Assembly: GCA_035627835.1 (NCBI GenBank)
Contig: DASPKX010000028.1
Coordinates: 1-33,473 of the forward strand
Source: DASPKX01 sp035627835
GTDB taxonomy: Bacteria; Verrucomicrobiota; Verrucomicrobiia; Limisphaerales; SXQI01
DNA: 33,473 nucleotides
Reading direction: 5' to 3'
The translations under genes were made by a program, and so were the position numbers. Positions 1-8,175 of the stretch are shown here, one piece after another. A model generated the notes under the pieces. That model worked only from the letters and a program-made list of their open reading frames with translations. It was not told the DNA's origin and made no database searches. How positions within the stretch are numbered: position 1 is the stretch's first letter; the number at the start of each line of letters is the position of its first letter.

Positions 1-38
1 AGAAAGCAGAGATCCTGAAAGGAGCGAAGAACAGTTAA
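1..38 (+). CDS. possible C-terminal end of a gene entering from the left
   Basis: The first bases can be read in one plus-strand frame as KAEILKGAKNS followed by TAA at 36-38. The lysine- and alanine-rich tail looks like an ordinary protein C-terminus, but eleven residues cannot identify a family and another frame is also open over this short length. This is a weak call that needs the sequence to the left. Confidence 0.22.
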   Translation, partial: KAEILKGAKNS

Positions 39-78
39 GCATCCAAAAAGCGCAGAGGCTCGGCAGAGCACATTTTCT

Positions 79-108
79 AATCTGCGAAAATCTGCGAAAT
101 CTGCGGAT
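79..108. repeat. three tandem copies of an AATCTGCGAA-like unit
   Basis: AATCTGCGAA occurs at 79-88 and 89-98, followed by the variant ATCTGCGGAT at 99-108. The same word reappears inverted between genes at 12604-12615 and 28554-28564, so it looks like a dispersed intergenic element. The rest of 39-136 shows no gene. Downstream of the minus-strand peptidase gene it does not form an evident hairpin terminator. Confidence 0.6.
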
Positions 109-136
109 CTCCTTTTCCTTCTTCTTATCTTGGTGG

Positions 137-910
137 TTAGCTCTCCGCTCCGACTGCTGGGAAGACCTCCCGCATCGCCGCCAAGTGCGCCGTAACACGA
201 AGGCTCAGCTCAAAATCCGAAGGCGTCTCCAACGTGTAATTCTGCCGGCTGCGATGCTGAATCAACCAAAGAGCCTCCGCCCATTCGGGCCGCTCCTCTG
301 GCGGAACCGCAGGACGAATAATCCCTGCTTCGCATCGCCAATTATCCACTGTCTCTGCCGTTTCTATGGGACAGACCGGCCTCACTGCGTCAATCAGTCG
401 CTCGGCTAACGATGGAAGCTGGTTCGGGTTCAGTTCATAGACATAGAAGCCATTCGCCTCCCAGTCCTCATGCAGCAGGATCGCCAGGTCGAATCTCCCT
501 TCCCTTTCAAGCCAGGCCTTGTGCGCAGCCACAACCGCCGTCCGCGTGTTTCGATAATCGCGATTCAGGTCGATCCCCGCTTCGTTCTCCCGCGTGTTCA
601 GCTCGAACCCGCGTGGATTAACACACGGCACCAGGCTTACTTGAACGCCATCGGGCCAGAGCTGTTGCCGGAACAGTTCGAGGACACAGAGAGGCCCCGA
701 AGGCTCATCACCATGAACACCGGTCGAAACGTAGAGGCGCTTTGCGCCGCTCCCTCGGGTGTATGCGAACAGGTCAAAGTCGCCGGAGTAAAATCGTTCG
801 CGCGTCCAGCCCCCGTGAGTCGCGCGCTCATCAATTTCGCGGAGCACATCCCAGATTGGGATGCGCTCGCCAAAATAACGCCCGCTATTCTTCCCCAGCC
901 GCTGCCACAT
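137..910 (-). CDS. M14-family zinc carboxypeptidase/amidase-like protein
   Basis: This 257-residue protein is a predicted zinc-dependent hydrolase of the M14/succinylglutamate-desuccinylase fold. Visible metal and catalytic residues are H66 and E69 in GVHGDEPSG, H147 in LLHED, and the late general-base glutamate E228 in YTLETPS. NPRGFELNTREN and DLNRDY (residues 98-119) match the substrate-arginine/asparagine region of M14 enzymes. No signal peptide is seen, so it is probably cytoplasmic. That fits a peptide or murein-peptide amidase (MpaA-like) as well as an amino-acid deacylase; the substrate cannot be read from sequence. Its ATG follows the bioB stop codon with no spacer, which indicates translational coupling in one operon. 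No role in biotin metabolism is known for the family, so the link may be only transcriptional. Confidence 0.85.
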   Translation of the reverse strand: MWQRLGKNSGRYFGERIPIWDVLREIDERATHGGWTRERFYSGDFDLFAYTRGSGAKRLYVSTGVHGDEPSGPLCVLELFRQQLWPDGVQVSLVPCVNPRGFELNTRENEAGIDLNRDYRNTRTAVVAAHKAWLEREGRFDLAILLHEDWEANGFYVYELNPNQLPSLAERLIDAVRPVCPIETAETVDNWRCEAGIIRPAVPPEERPEWAEALWLIQHRSRQNYTLETPSDFELSLRVTAHLAAMREVFPAVGAES

Positions 911-1987
911 TTACTGGGCAAGCGCGCCCTGCAATTCCGGCTCTTTCTGCGCTGGCTCCTGGTCGCTGAAGCCGTGTTTATCCCAGCACGGATCCAGACC
1001 CAAATCCTTCAGCATTTGCAAATCCTTCTCCACAGGCTGATTCAGCGTGGTGAGATAATTACCGACCATCAACGCGCTGGCGCCTGCCATGAAGATCATG
1101 CTTTGCATGTCCCGCAGGTTCACGGTGCGTCCGCCTGCAATCATGATTTCCTGCTTCGGCAGCACGAAACGGAAGCACGCGATCATGTGCAGCGATTCCA
1201 GCGGAGGCAGAGGATCTTTCCCCGCGAAGGGCGTGCCATGAATTGGGTTGAGAATATTGATCGGAACAATGTTCGCACCCAGCTCACGCAGCGCCAGGGC
1301 GAGTTCGCAACGGTCCTGGCGCGTTTCGCCCATCCCCAGAATGCCCCCGGAGCAAATCTTAATGCCCGCAGCCTTCAAGTGCTGAATAGTTTCGACTCGA
1401 TCTTGATACGTGTGCGACGTGCACAGCTCGGGATAAAATCGGGAGGAACTCTCCAGGTTATGGTTGTAGCATTCAAGGCCGGCTTCTTTGAGCTTCAGGG
1501 CAACCTTTGGGTTTTTAATGATGCCCAGGGAAGCATCCGGGCGAGCCTTGCCGCTGGATTTTAACTCCGAGAGCCGCTCGCAGATTTGATCGAGCACTGG
1601 CCCTTCTTCCAAACCACGCCAGGCAGCAACCAATCCAAGCGCAGTAACCCCATTGCTCTTGGCTTCATCCGCCGCTTGCAATACCGGCGGCAAATCAACA
1701 AGGCCGTAACGTGGGGAGTCGGTTTGGTAAGCCGCGGATTGCGCGCAGAAACGGCAATTTTCCGAGCAGCCGCCCGCCTTCACATTTACGATGGAGCAAA
1801 GGTGAACCTTGTTCCCCTTAAAGTGCTCGCGAATGCGATTCGCCCACGACATTAAATCGTAAATGTCCGCGCTATTTTGAAGGTGGAAAATCCAGGCCGC
1901 ATCTTCGGCGGAGATTTGCCCGCCGCCCAGGACCAGCTTGCCCAGGCTGCTGATGCGCTCGTGATTGCTGATCGACTCACCTAACAT
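911..1987 (-). CDS. bioB: biotin synthase
   Basis: The 358-residue protein is a radical-SAM enzyme that inserts sulfur into dethiobiotin in the last step of biotin synthesis. The CxxxCxxC cluster ligands are C74, C78 and C81 in GGCSENCRFCAQS. Other family blocks are YNHNLESS, CSGGILGMGET, and the C-terminal GGRTVNLRDMQ and MVGNYLTT segments. Length is close to the usual ~340-350 residues, so it is complete. No other bio genes lie in the window; the neighbour downstream is the M14 peptidase, and the lipid-export operon is divergent. The start at 1987 gives a short N-terminal extension typical of the family. No BirA operator can be recognised confidently in 1988-2313. Confidence 0.96.
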   Translation of the reverse strand: MLGESISNHERISSLGKLVLGGGQISAEDAAWIFHLQNSADIYDLMSWANRIREHFKGNKVHLCSIVNVKAGGCSENCRFCAQSAAYQTDSPRYGLVDLPPVLQAADEAKSNGVTALGLVAAWRGLEEGPVLDQICERLSELKSSGKARPDASLGIIKNPKVALKLKEAGLECYNHNLESSSRFYPELCTSHTYQDRVETIQHLKAAGIKICSGGILGMGETRQDRCELALALRELGANIVPINILNPIHGTPFAGKDPLPPLESLHMIACFRFVLPKQEIMIAGGRTVNLRDMQSMIFMAGASALMVGNYLTTLNQPVEKDLQMLKDLGLDPCWDKHGFSDQEPAQKEPELQGALAQ

Positions 1988-2230
1988 GCCGTCAGAGTAT
2001 TCACCGAATCGATTTGCGCAATGCTTCGCTCACCTCAAACCATCGAAAGGTGCAAAAGGCGCAGCTCACCATACTTGACAAGTAATCTAACAAGGATAAA
2101 CTCTCCTCAACGCTGCGAAACCGCAGCCCATTGTAATTTTGGCAGCCGACGGAAGGAGGCTCATTAATAATTCACACTGAATCAACGAGTGACCAACCAA
2201 CGAGAGGCCTAAACGAAAACGACCCTTTAC

Positions 2231-2290
2231 CGGCTGATACCAGCTTTTCCCGGCTATTCCCTGCTAATCCCGGATAATACCGCCTTTTCC
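2231..2290. repeat. six phased 10-bp tandem repeats upstream of the lipid-export operon
   Basis: Six consecutive 10-base units run without gaps, for example CGGCTATTCC at 2251-2260, CTGCTAATCC at 2261-2270 and CGCCTTTTCC at 2281-2290. Rough consensus is C-G-G-C-T-W-W-T-C-C, and every unit starts and ends with C. The period equals about one helical turn. The array ends 23 bases before the ATG at 2314 and is followed by a run of eight T. It is the only structure I see in the 326-bp divergent interval (1988-2313) between bioB and this operon, apart from an isolated TTGACA at 2075-2080 with no convincing -10 partner. Confidence 0.7.
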
Positions 2291-2313
2291 GAAACTTTTT
2301 TTTCACAGCCACA

Positions 2314-2769
2314 ATGCAACGAACCATCATCCCGCTGCTATTTGCCATCCTGCTTGCTGCGTGCGCCACCGTCCCGCGATTCGAGCCCCTGGATCTTAAT
2401 GCAGGCCAATGGCAAACCCAGCACGGCCACGCCGTCTGGACGCCGGAATCGAAGAAGCCCGAAGTCACCGGCGAAATTATCATTGCCACCAACCCTGCCA
2501 ATGACCTCATGGTGCAATTCAGCAAAAATCCATTTAACATTGTGACGGCCCAAAAGCGCGCCGGAAAATGGCAGCTCGAATACGGCCCGGAAGGCCGGCG
2601 TTACTCCGGCCCCGGCGAAGGGCCGCCGCGGATCATTTGGCTGCGCCTCCCCGAGCTTTTCAAAGGATCACGGCCGCCACTGGGCTGGACCGTCGTTGAA
2701 CGAGGTCCGAAGACGCTCCTGATCGAACATCCAGAACGTGGCGAGCGGCTGCAGGTCGTGCTCGAATGA
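2314..2769 (+). CDS. outer-membrane lipoprotein, first gene of lipid-export operon
   Basis: This is a 151-residue predicted lipoprotein. A short signal peptide ends in the lipobox LLAAC, with the lipidated cysteine at C17. The mature part is a small, mostly beta-looking domain with no recognised catalytic motif. It overlaps the MMPL gene by four bases (ATGA at 2766-2769), so the two are almost certainly translated together. Aryl-polyene-type clusters often carry a small lipoprotein beside the MMPL exporter and LolA-like carrier, so a role in receiving or anchoring the exported lipid at the outer membrane is inferred. No strong Shine-Dalgarno precedes the ATG. I cannot assign a named domain. 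Confidence 0.8.
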   Translation: MQRTIIPLLFAILLAACATVPRFEPLDLNAGQWQTQHGHAVWTPESKKPEVTGEIIIATNPANDLMVQFSKNPFNIVTAQKRAGKWQLEYGPEGRRYSGPGEGPPRIIWLRLPELFKGSRPPLGWTVVERGPKTLLIEHPERGERLQVVLE

Positions 2770-5123
2770 AGCGCGCCCTTCCGATTTTTCTCCTCTGGCT
2801 GCTGTTCGTTGCAGTCGGGCTGAGCAAGCTCCGCTTCGATGTGCAGGTGCTCAATCTTTTGCCGAAAGACATCCCTGCCGTAGAAGCTCTCGGGCTGTAC
2901 GAGGAGCGCTTCGGGCAAACGGACGAGCTGATCATCGCAATCCGCGGATCGGACCCCGAAGCTTTGGAATCCGCAGCCAAAGCCCTCGCGGAAACTCTGC
3001 GACAGCAAAGCAACCTCGTCGCGCATGCGCATTGGCAGCCGCCCTGGCAGGAGAATCCTGGGCAAACGGGCGAACTGTTGGCCTACATGTGGCTCAACGC
3101 CAATCCGACCAATGTGCAGGCCCTGGCCGCTCGCCTCGCGCCTGCACGTCTGGCCAAAAACCTGGAAGAGCTAAAAACAGCGCTCGCGACCACGCTGTCA
3201 CCCCAGGATCTGATGATGCAGAGCTACGACCCTCTCGGTCTCAGCCGAGTTGGCTCCAATGAATCCGCGTTGCAGCAAGGCGCCTCCGGCCGCTCCTTCT
3301 TTGCGTCTGAGGATGGGCTTTTCCGGATGTTGTTTGTTGAGTCTGCGCACCCTTTGAAAACATTTCCTGAATGCCGCGACTGGCTTCAGCAAATTAGAAC
3401 CCTCGTGGAGCGATCGAGCCTGCCCGCGATCGAATCGATCGCATACACCGGCCGGCCCGCCTTTGTCGCGGAAATCTCTGCGGGTATGGAAAAGGATGTG
3501 AGCGGCTCGGTGGGCGGGACTGCCGTGGTGATTGCGATCCTTTTCTGGCTCGCGCATCGCTCGTTCAAGCCGCTCTTCCTGCTGCTGGCCTGCCTCGCCG
3601 TTGCGCTTATCACGATGCTCGCTTTAGGTGGCCTCGCGTTCGGCGCGCTGAATGTGGTGAGCCTTGGGTTTGCAGCTATTCTGCTTGGGCTCGGTGTCGA
3701 TTATGGCCTCCTCATTTACCAGGAGCGAGCCGCTGATCCCAACGCTGATCACAGGGAGCTTCGGCGGCATACTCAGCCTGGAATTTTTTGGTCAGCGGTC
3801 ACCACCTCTGGCGCTTTCGCGCTGCTGAATTTCGGAGGGTTGCCGGGGCTATCGCAACTTGGATCGCTCATCGCTATCGGGGTCGTCGTAGCCGCGGTGG
3901 TGATGCTTTATTTATTTCTGCCCGGCGTCCTCCGCTTGCGACTTCCCGGCGGCGCTCCACAAAGCGACGCCACTCTTGCCACGCCCCCGGCATTGATCAC
4001 CGGAATCCTCGTTTTCGTCACCGCAACGGTCCTCCTGGCCCAAGGCTTCCCGCGGATGGACACCGGCACGGAAGCGCTGCGTCCCCGCAACACTCCTGCC
4101 TATGATGCCATGGAGGCGGTGAAAACAAATGTCACCGGCCGCACGGATCCCTTCTGGCTGTTGGCTCGGGGCAAGACTCCTCAAGAACTCACGACAGTTC
4201 TCGAACGCGCTGAGCAGTTGCTAAATGCCGCAGTGGGAAATGGCATCATCAGCAGCTTCGACCTACCCACGACCCTGGCACCCAATTCAGATCGGGAGCG
4301 CTTGAATAGAAGTGTGCTGGAAGGCTTGCTGCGGCAACGTGAAGCCATCCGAACGGCCTTGTTGCAAGCTGGCTTTGATGAGACCAGCTGGGCGCTCGCC
4401 TCGCACATTTTCATAACCTGGGAGCGCGCGCTGAGCCGCGAGACTCCGTTTGTCCCACAATCCACCCTCAGCGGTTGGGTGCTTAAGCGCGCCTTAGTCG
4501 TGAACAACGAACGGGCTGTCGCGCTTGGGGCGGTGCAACCCTTGGACCGCGGACCCGCCTGGCAAAGGCTGAAGGCTGATCTGCACAAGGCCGGTGCGCT
4601 GGTCGCAGGATGGGATGAGCTTGGGCGCGATTTATTTGCGCGCGTGCGCAGCCGTGTGCCGCTCGTGCTCGGCGCGATTGTTCTTCTAAGCCTCATCTGC
4701 CTTTGGAAAGCGTTCGGCTCCTGGCGTGAAGTTGCGCTTGGTGTACTCACGCTCCTCTTTGCGCTTTGGTGCTTGCTCGCGGTGATGAAGTTGGCGAATT
4801 GGTCATGGAACTTGATGAACATGGTTGCCTTGCCGCTCCTGATCGGCGCGGGTGTCGATTACACCATACACGTGCAGCTTGCGCTCAAACGCGAAGGCGG
4901 CTCGCTGCTGCAAATGTGGCGCAAGGTCGGCCGCGCACTTCTCTTATCCGCGGGCACGACCATCGCAGGGTTCGGCTCATTGGCTTGGGCCGGGAACGCC
5001 GGCCTCGCTAGCCTGGGGCTGATTTGCGCTGTTGGGCTGACGATTATTTGCTTCACCGCTATCTGGCTGCTCCCGGCCTGGTGGACGCTCTTCGCGCGGC
5101 CCAACGTCCCGGCTGCCAAATGA
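2766..5123 (+). CDS. MMPL/RND-superfamily lipid exporter
   Basis: The 785-residue integral membrane protein has the duplicated RND layout: one N-terminal membrane helix, a periplasmic domain (about residues 25-245), a helix block (about 250-390), a second periplasmic domain (about 420-630) and a second helix block (about 635-780). GVDY motifs occur in both halves (V311-D312-Y313 and V697-D698-Y699), the acidic residues expected for proton coupling in MMPL transporters. Related proteins export polyene lipids, glycolipids or hopanoid-like molecules. Its neighbours (LpxL-like acyltransferase, LolA-like carrier, FabZ-like dehydratase) point to a fatty-acyl or polyene lipid cargo moved towards the outer membrane. 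The gene starts inside the lipoprotein stop and its own TGA overlaps the next ATG. Confidence 0.9.
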   Translation: MKRALPIFLLWLLFVAVGLSKLRFDVQVLNLLPKDIPAVEALGLYEERFGQTDELIIAIRGSDPEALESAAKALAETLRQQSNLVAHAHWQPPWQENPGQTGELLAYMWLNANPTNVQALAARLAPARLAKNLEELKTALATTLSPQDLMMQSYDPLGLSRVGSNESALQQGASGRSFFASEDGLFRMLFVESAHPLKTFPECRDWLQQIRTLVERSSLPAIESIAYTGRPAFVAEISAGMEKDVSGSVGGTAVVIAILFWLAHRSFKPLFLLLACLAVALITMLALGGLAFGALNVVSLGFAAILLGLGVDYGLLIYQERAADPNADHRELRRHTQPGIFWSAVTTSGAFALLNFGGLPGLSQLGSLIAIGVVVAAVVMLYLFLPGVLRLRLPGGAPQSDATLATPPALITGILVFVTATVLLAQGFPRMDTGTEALRPRNTPAYDAMEAVKTNVTGRTDPFWLLARGKTPQELTTVLERAEQLLNAAVGNGIISSFDLPTTLAPNSDRERLNRSVLEGLLRQREAIRTALLQAGFDETSWALASHIFITWERALSRETPFVPQSTLSGWVLKRALVVNNERAVALGAVQPLDRGPAWQRLKADLHKAGALVAGWDELGRDLFARVRSRVPLVLGAIVLLSLICLWKAFGSWREVALGVLTLLFALWCLLAVMKLANWSWNLMNMVALPLLIGAGVDYTIHVQLALKREGGSLLQMWRKVGRALLLSAGTTIAGFGSLAWAGNAGLASLGLICAVGLTIICFTAIWLLPAWWTLFARPNVPAAK

Positions 5124-5992
5124 AACCTTCGGGACTTTATCGGGGGGAACTCTGGCAGGCTGGAGGCGCTCTCGCTCGCATCCTGCCTCGCCACCTGGCG
5201 GAAGAACTGGCCGCGTTTGCCGGAAGTGTTTATGCCGACGCGAATCCGGAGCGGCGACGGATCGTGTTGAATAACGTGCTGCCGGGGCTGCAAGGGAGCG
5301 GCGAAGAGGCGGCGACTATTTCGCGACGGTTGTTTGAGAACTTCGCGCGAAAGTTGATTCACCTCTGGCTGTACGAAAGCGGCGCTCCGGTGGAGTCGTT
5401 GCTCGCCCCGCCTGTGGGCTGGCAAACGTTTGAGCGCGCTTACGCTCGCGGCAAAGGGCTGATCATCGTCACGCCGCATTTGGGCAACTGGGAGTTTGGC
5501 GCGCCCCTGATCACCCGGCGCAAGATCAAGCTGCAGGTGATAAGCTTCACCGAGCCGGATGAGCGTCTGGGCTCACTCCGCCAAAAAGGCCGCGAACGCT
5601 GGGGCGTGGAGACGGTCTTTATCGGCGACAACCCATTCGCATTCGTGCAGGTGATTCAACACTTGGAACGTGGCGGCGTGGTCGCTCTGCTTATGGATCG
5701 CCCTCCAAAAAGCGCGATCCCAGTGACGCTCTTCAACCGGCGCTTACTGGCAACCGCTGCAGCCGCCGAACTGGCCCGAGCGACTGGATGCGCCATTTTG
5801 CCCGTGACCATGCTTTGGCATGGCGTGAAATATGAAGCTCGTTTGTATGATGAGGTCGAGTACGACCGTCTAACCTTGCGAATGCCTGAAGCGCGCCAGG
5901 AACTGACCCAAAAGATCATCAGCCGCTTCGAGCCGCTCATTCGCGAGAACTTGGATCAGTGGTATCATTTTGTTCCAATATGGCCCGTGTAA
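5120..5992 (+). CDS. LpxL/HtrB-like lysophospholipid acyltransferase
   Basis: The 290-residue protein belongs to the lauroyl/myristoyl acyltransferase (LpxL/HtrB) group, which moves acyl chains onto lipid or glycan hydroxyls at the inner membrane. The catalytic HX4E motif is H120 to E125 in TPHLGNWEFG, and LMDRPPK is the second family block. I chose the ATG at 5120 because it overlaps the MMPL stop as ATGA. A longer frame from 5024 would run nearly 100 bases into the exporter gene. In this operon it probably attaches or matures the exported acyl/polyene product, as acyltransferases do in aryl-polyene clusters, rather than building lipid A; no other lipid A genes are nearby. Confidence 0.9.
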   Translation: MKPSGLYRGELWQAGGALARILPRHLAEELAAFAGSVYADANPERRRIVLNNVLPGLQGSGEEAATISRRLFENFARKLIHLWLYESGAPVESLLAPPVGWQTFERAYARGKGLIIVTPHLGNWEFGAPLITRRKIKLQVISFTEPDERLGSLRQKGRERWGVETVFIGDNPFAFVQVIQHLERGGVVALLMDRPPKSAIPVTLFNRRLLATAAAAELARATGCAILPVTMLWHGVKYEARLYDEVEYDRLTLRMPEARQELTQKIISRFEPLIRENLDQWYHFVPIWPV

Positions 5993-6669
5993 TCATAACG
6001 CTGTTGGCTCTCCTATTCGTTGGCCGTCCGGTGGCCCGCGCGGCTGATGCTGAGGGCTTTCCGCCTGTGGTGCATCAATGGCTGGCCACCCAAACGAATG
6101 TTCAAACCTGGCACGCAGATGTCACCCAGCAACGATTTCTGAAGGCTTTAAAGCAACCCCTTCTTTCGACCGGTGAAGTTTGGTTCAGCTACCCCAATCG
6201 GTTCCGCTGGCAACTGGGCAACCCGCCGCAGACCATCGCGTTGCGGGCTGAAGATGAGATGACGCTGCTGTATCCCAAGCTCAAGCGCGCGGAACGCTAC
6301 GCGTTCAAATCAACGGGCAACAACCAATGGCGGGATATTCTCAAGTTGTTGGAAGCTGGGTTCCCAAAATCGACAGCAGAGCTGGAGCAGCAGTTTCGCC
6401 TTAAGGAATTGACCGTCACCAACGATCTGCATGAACTGCGCCTTGAGCCTCGTTCAGCCGCCGCGCGAAAAATGATGCCAGGTGTGGCCATTATCTTCTC
6501 CACCAATACCTGGCTTTTAACCGGGACTGAATTGGAATTTGCGGATGGCTCTCGCATGCGCAACACCTTCTTCAATGCGCGGACCAATGCACCGATTTCG
6601 ATCGAAATCTTCGCGCTGAAACCTGGCCCCGATTACAAGGTGGTCGATGCTTTGAAAGGCGCGAAGTGA
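5980..6669 (+). CDS. LolA-like periplasmic outer-membrane carrier protein
   Basis: This is a 229-residue secreted protein with an N-terminal signal peptide (hydrophobic TLLALLFVG, likely cut after VARA). It shows the LolA-type beta-sheet pattern: QQRFLKALKQPLLSTGEVWFS, followed by YPNRFRWQLG and a hydrophobic convex sheet. LolA relatives carry lipids or lipoproteins across the periplasm. Versions inside aryl-polyene-type clusters are thought to serve the MMPL exporter. The ATG at 5980 lies 13 bases inside the acyltransferase gene; a GTG at 5959 is possible but would put polar residues before the signal peptide. It is not the housekeeping LolA by context, since no lolCDE or ftsK is nearby. Confidence 0.82.
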   Translation: MARVIITLLALLFVGRPVARAADAEGFPPVVHQWLATQTNVQTWHADVTQQRFLKALKQPLLSTGEVWFSYPNRFRWQLGNPPQTIALRAEDEMTLLYPKLKRAERYAFKSTGNNQWRDILKLLEAGFPKSTAELEQQFRLKELTVTNDLHELRLEPRSAAARKMMPGVAIIFSTNTWLLTGTELEFADGSRMRNTFFNARTNAPISIEIFALKPGPDYKVVDALKGAK

Positions 6670-7094
6670 GCGAACTTGCCTCTGCGTTGCGGGCCCTTCC
6701 TCATGGGCCCGAGTTCCGGTTCCTGGACCGTGTGGTTGCTTTGAATCCGGGGCAATCCGGGAAGGGTGAGTATCTCGTGCGCGGTGATGAGCCTTTTCTA
6801 AAAGGCCACTTTCCAGGCGATCCGCTGATGCCCGGCGTGTTGTTGGTGGAGGCTTTGGCACAATTGGCGGGTGTTGTTGTACAAAGTGATCCGCAGGCCG
6901 GCGCTTTGCCCGCCCTTAAACTCACAGCAATTCGGGGCGCTAAAATCCTGGGGGCCGCGCGCCCAGGCCAGACCATGCAAATTGAAGCGCGGGTGAGCGG
7001 GCGCATGGGCAACCTCATTCAGGCTGAAGGCCAGGTAAGTGTCGCTGGCGCCACTCTGTTGCAGGCGCAGGTGACACTGGCTGGAGCGGTTTAG
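6666..7094 (+). CDS. FabZ-like 3-hydroxyacyl-ACP dehydratase
   Basis: This 142-residue hotdog-fold protein carries the FabZ active-site block KGHFPGDPLMPGVLLVEALA, with catalytic H48 and E62. Members dehydrate 3-hydroxyacyl chains on acyl carrier protein. It starts with GTG overlapping the LolA-like stop (GTGA), so it is the fifth coupled gene of the operon. In aryl-polyene and similar type II lipid clusters a stand-alone dehydratase produces the double bonds; that role is inferred here. The matching ketosynthase, ketoreductase and carrier protein are absent from the window. It could instead be the cell's general FabZ, though genuine fabZ usually sits with lpx genes. Its TAG interlocks with the stop of the opposing CPXCG gene. 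Confidence 0.88.
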   Translation: MSELASALRALPHGPEFRFLDRVVALNPGQSGKGEYLVRGDEPFLKGHFPGDPLMPGVLLVEALAQLAGVVVQSDPQAGALPALKLTAIRGAKILGAARPGQTMQIEARVSGRMGNLIQAEGQVSVAGATLLQAQVTLAGAV

Positions 7095-7270
7095 CCGTCG
7101 AGGATCTCCAGCGAGAGCACCTCGCCCATTTCGCACTCCGCCCGCACTTCGAACGGCCGGCAACAGACTTCGCAATCGGTGGTGAAGGTTTGCGAAGGGA
7201 CACTGGTGTCGATCACCAATTCAAACGCTTGCCCGCAATAAGGGCAGGAGATTCTCTCCGCGGCTTCCAT
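7091..7270 (-). CDS. CPXCG-motif cysteine-rich zinc-ribbon protein
   Basis: This is a 59-residue protein of the Cys-rich CPXCG family. It has C9-x2-C12 in ISCPYCGQ and C33-x2-C36-C37 in DCEVCCRPFE, which together look like a single zinc-binding site. The function of the family is unknown. I chose the ATG at 7270 because homologues begin a few residues before ISCPYCG; a longer frame from 7327 would add 19 residues with two more cysteines and has no better ribosome-binding site. It converges on the FabZ-like gene, and both stop codons are read from the same four bases (7091-7094). Confidence 0.75.
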   Translation of the reverse strand: MEAAERISCPYCGQAFELVIDTSVPSQTFTTDCEVCCRPFEVRAECEMGEVLSLEILDG

Positions 7271-7483
7271 AGGCTGATTCTGGCTGAGGCTGCATCGGAA
7301 GCAAAGCTCCACGCGGGCTTGCTCCATCGAGAGCCGCGCTGTCTCAAGGAAACGAACACTTGGCCCCTGACAGGTTCCTTGACGGGAATATCAGGGGTGC
7401 GGCCCATTGCTGATGACTCCGTTGAAATCGAGGTTGAGGCAGAAAGCAAAAAGGTTTGAACAGCAAACGCAGGAGAGACCGTT

Positions 7484-8140
7484 ATGAAGAAAGCTTTACC
7501 AATCATCGCCGCTGCCCTCGCGTTCGCTGGATGCGCTCAGCAGGATTCCCACACCACCACTGGAGTCGCAGACGATGCCGAAAACGCGTCGGTGATGGCC
7601 GCCAATAACACAGGCGGGAATGTAGGCACACCAGGCCCAGCGGGGCGTGAAGCAGGCTCGGGATCATCCGCTGACGAGGAGGCGTCCCAAGGCGCAGTGG
7701 CTCCCGGAACTCTGAACGAGTCGTCCGATCCAGCTCCGAAGAGCGACGCTGGAGTGGCGCCCGCGCGGACGTTAAGCGCAACCGACCGGGCTTTGATGAG
7801 CCGCGTTCGGAATAACTTGCTGAGCCTGACGGACAGCCAGGGACCAGCCGTTTCCAGTGAGACGCTGAACAATCTGCAAATCGAAGCCCATCGTGGAATC
7901 GTGACGCTCAAGGGCAACGTGAAGAACGAGGCGGAGAAGCAGGTGGTTGCGGATCGAGTGCAGCGGATGGACGGGGTTGTCGTTGTGAAAAACGATCTGC
8001 AGGTCGCTGGCGGGCAGCCACCATTGAACGTGGGGGGCGCAGGCTCCCAGCAATCAGGCAAGGAGCGCGAGTCGACGGCAAAGGCAGCGCAGGAAAAGTC
8101 GCCGACCAATAAGCCAAGCGCCAATCCGACGACGAATTAA
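7484..8140 (+). CDS. BON-domain lipoprotein
   Basis: This is a 218-residue lipoprotein with a signal peptide ending in the lipobox AFAGC (lipidated C17). A long low-complexity region rich in Ala, Gly, Ser and Asn follows (about residues 20-95). Then comes one BON domain (about 96-175) with the family core IEAHRGIVTLKGNVKNEAEK and the closing VVVVKNDLQV. The C-terminus is again disordered and hydrophilic. BON domains bind phospholipid or envelope surfaces and occur in stress-induced proteins such as OsmY. AGGAGAG lies 7 bases before the ATG. A perfect 10-bp hairpin follows the stop, and a small hydrophilic gene lies just beyond, so both may belong to an envelope-stress response (inference). 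Confidence 0.85.
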   Translation: MKKALPIIAAALAFAGCAQQDSHTTTGVADDAENASVMAANNTGGNVGTPGPAGREAGSGSSADEEASQGAVAPGTLNESSDPAPKSDAGVAPARTLSATDRALMSRVRNNLLSLTDSQGPAVSSETLNNLQIEAHRGIVTLKGNVKNEAEKQVVADRVQRMDGVVVVKNDLQVAGGQPPLNVGGAGSQQSGKERESTAKAAQEKSPTNKPSANPTTN

Positions 8141-8175
8141 GAATTGCCCAGAACAAGGAGGAGAATAACTGGGGG

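Noticed and set aside
470..1564. Long 364-codon plus-strand open frame across bioB and the M14 gene
   Set aside because: It is antisense to two genes with clear motifs, and its translation is low in order, rich in Arg/His/Gln and matches no family.
2075..2080. TTGACA as a possible -35 box for the lipid-export operon
   Set aside because: No TATAAT-like box at 16-18 bases, and it lies more than 230 bases before the ATG.
7364..7397. CCCCTGA/TCAGGGG inverted repeat before the BON lipoprotein
   Set aside because: A seven-base repeat with a 20-base spacer is not convincing in GC-rich DNA and has no T-run or clear promoter nearby.
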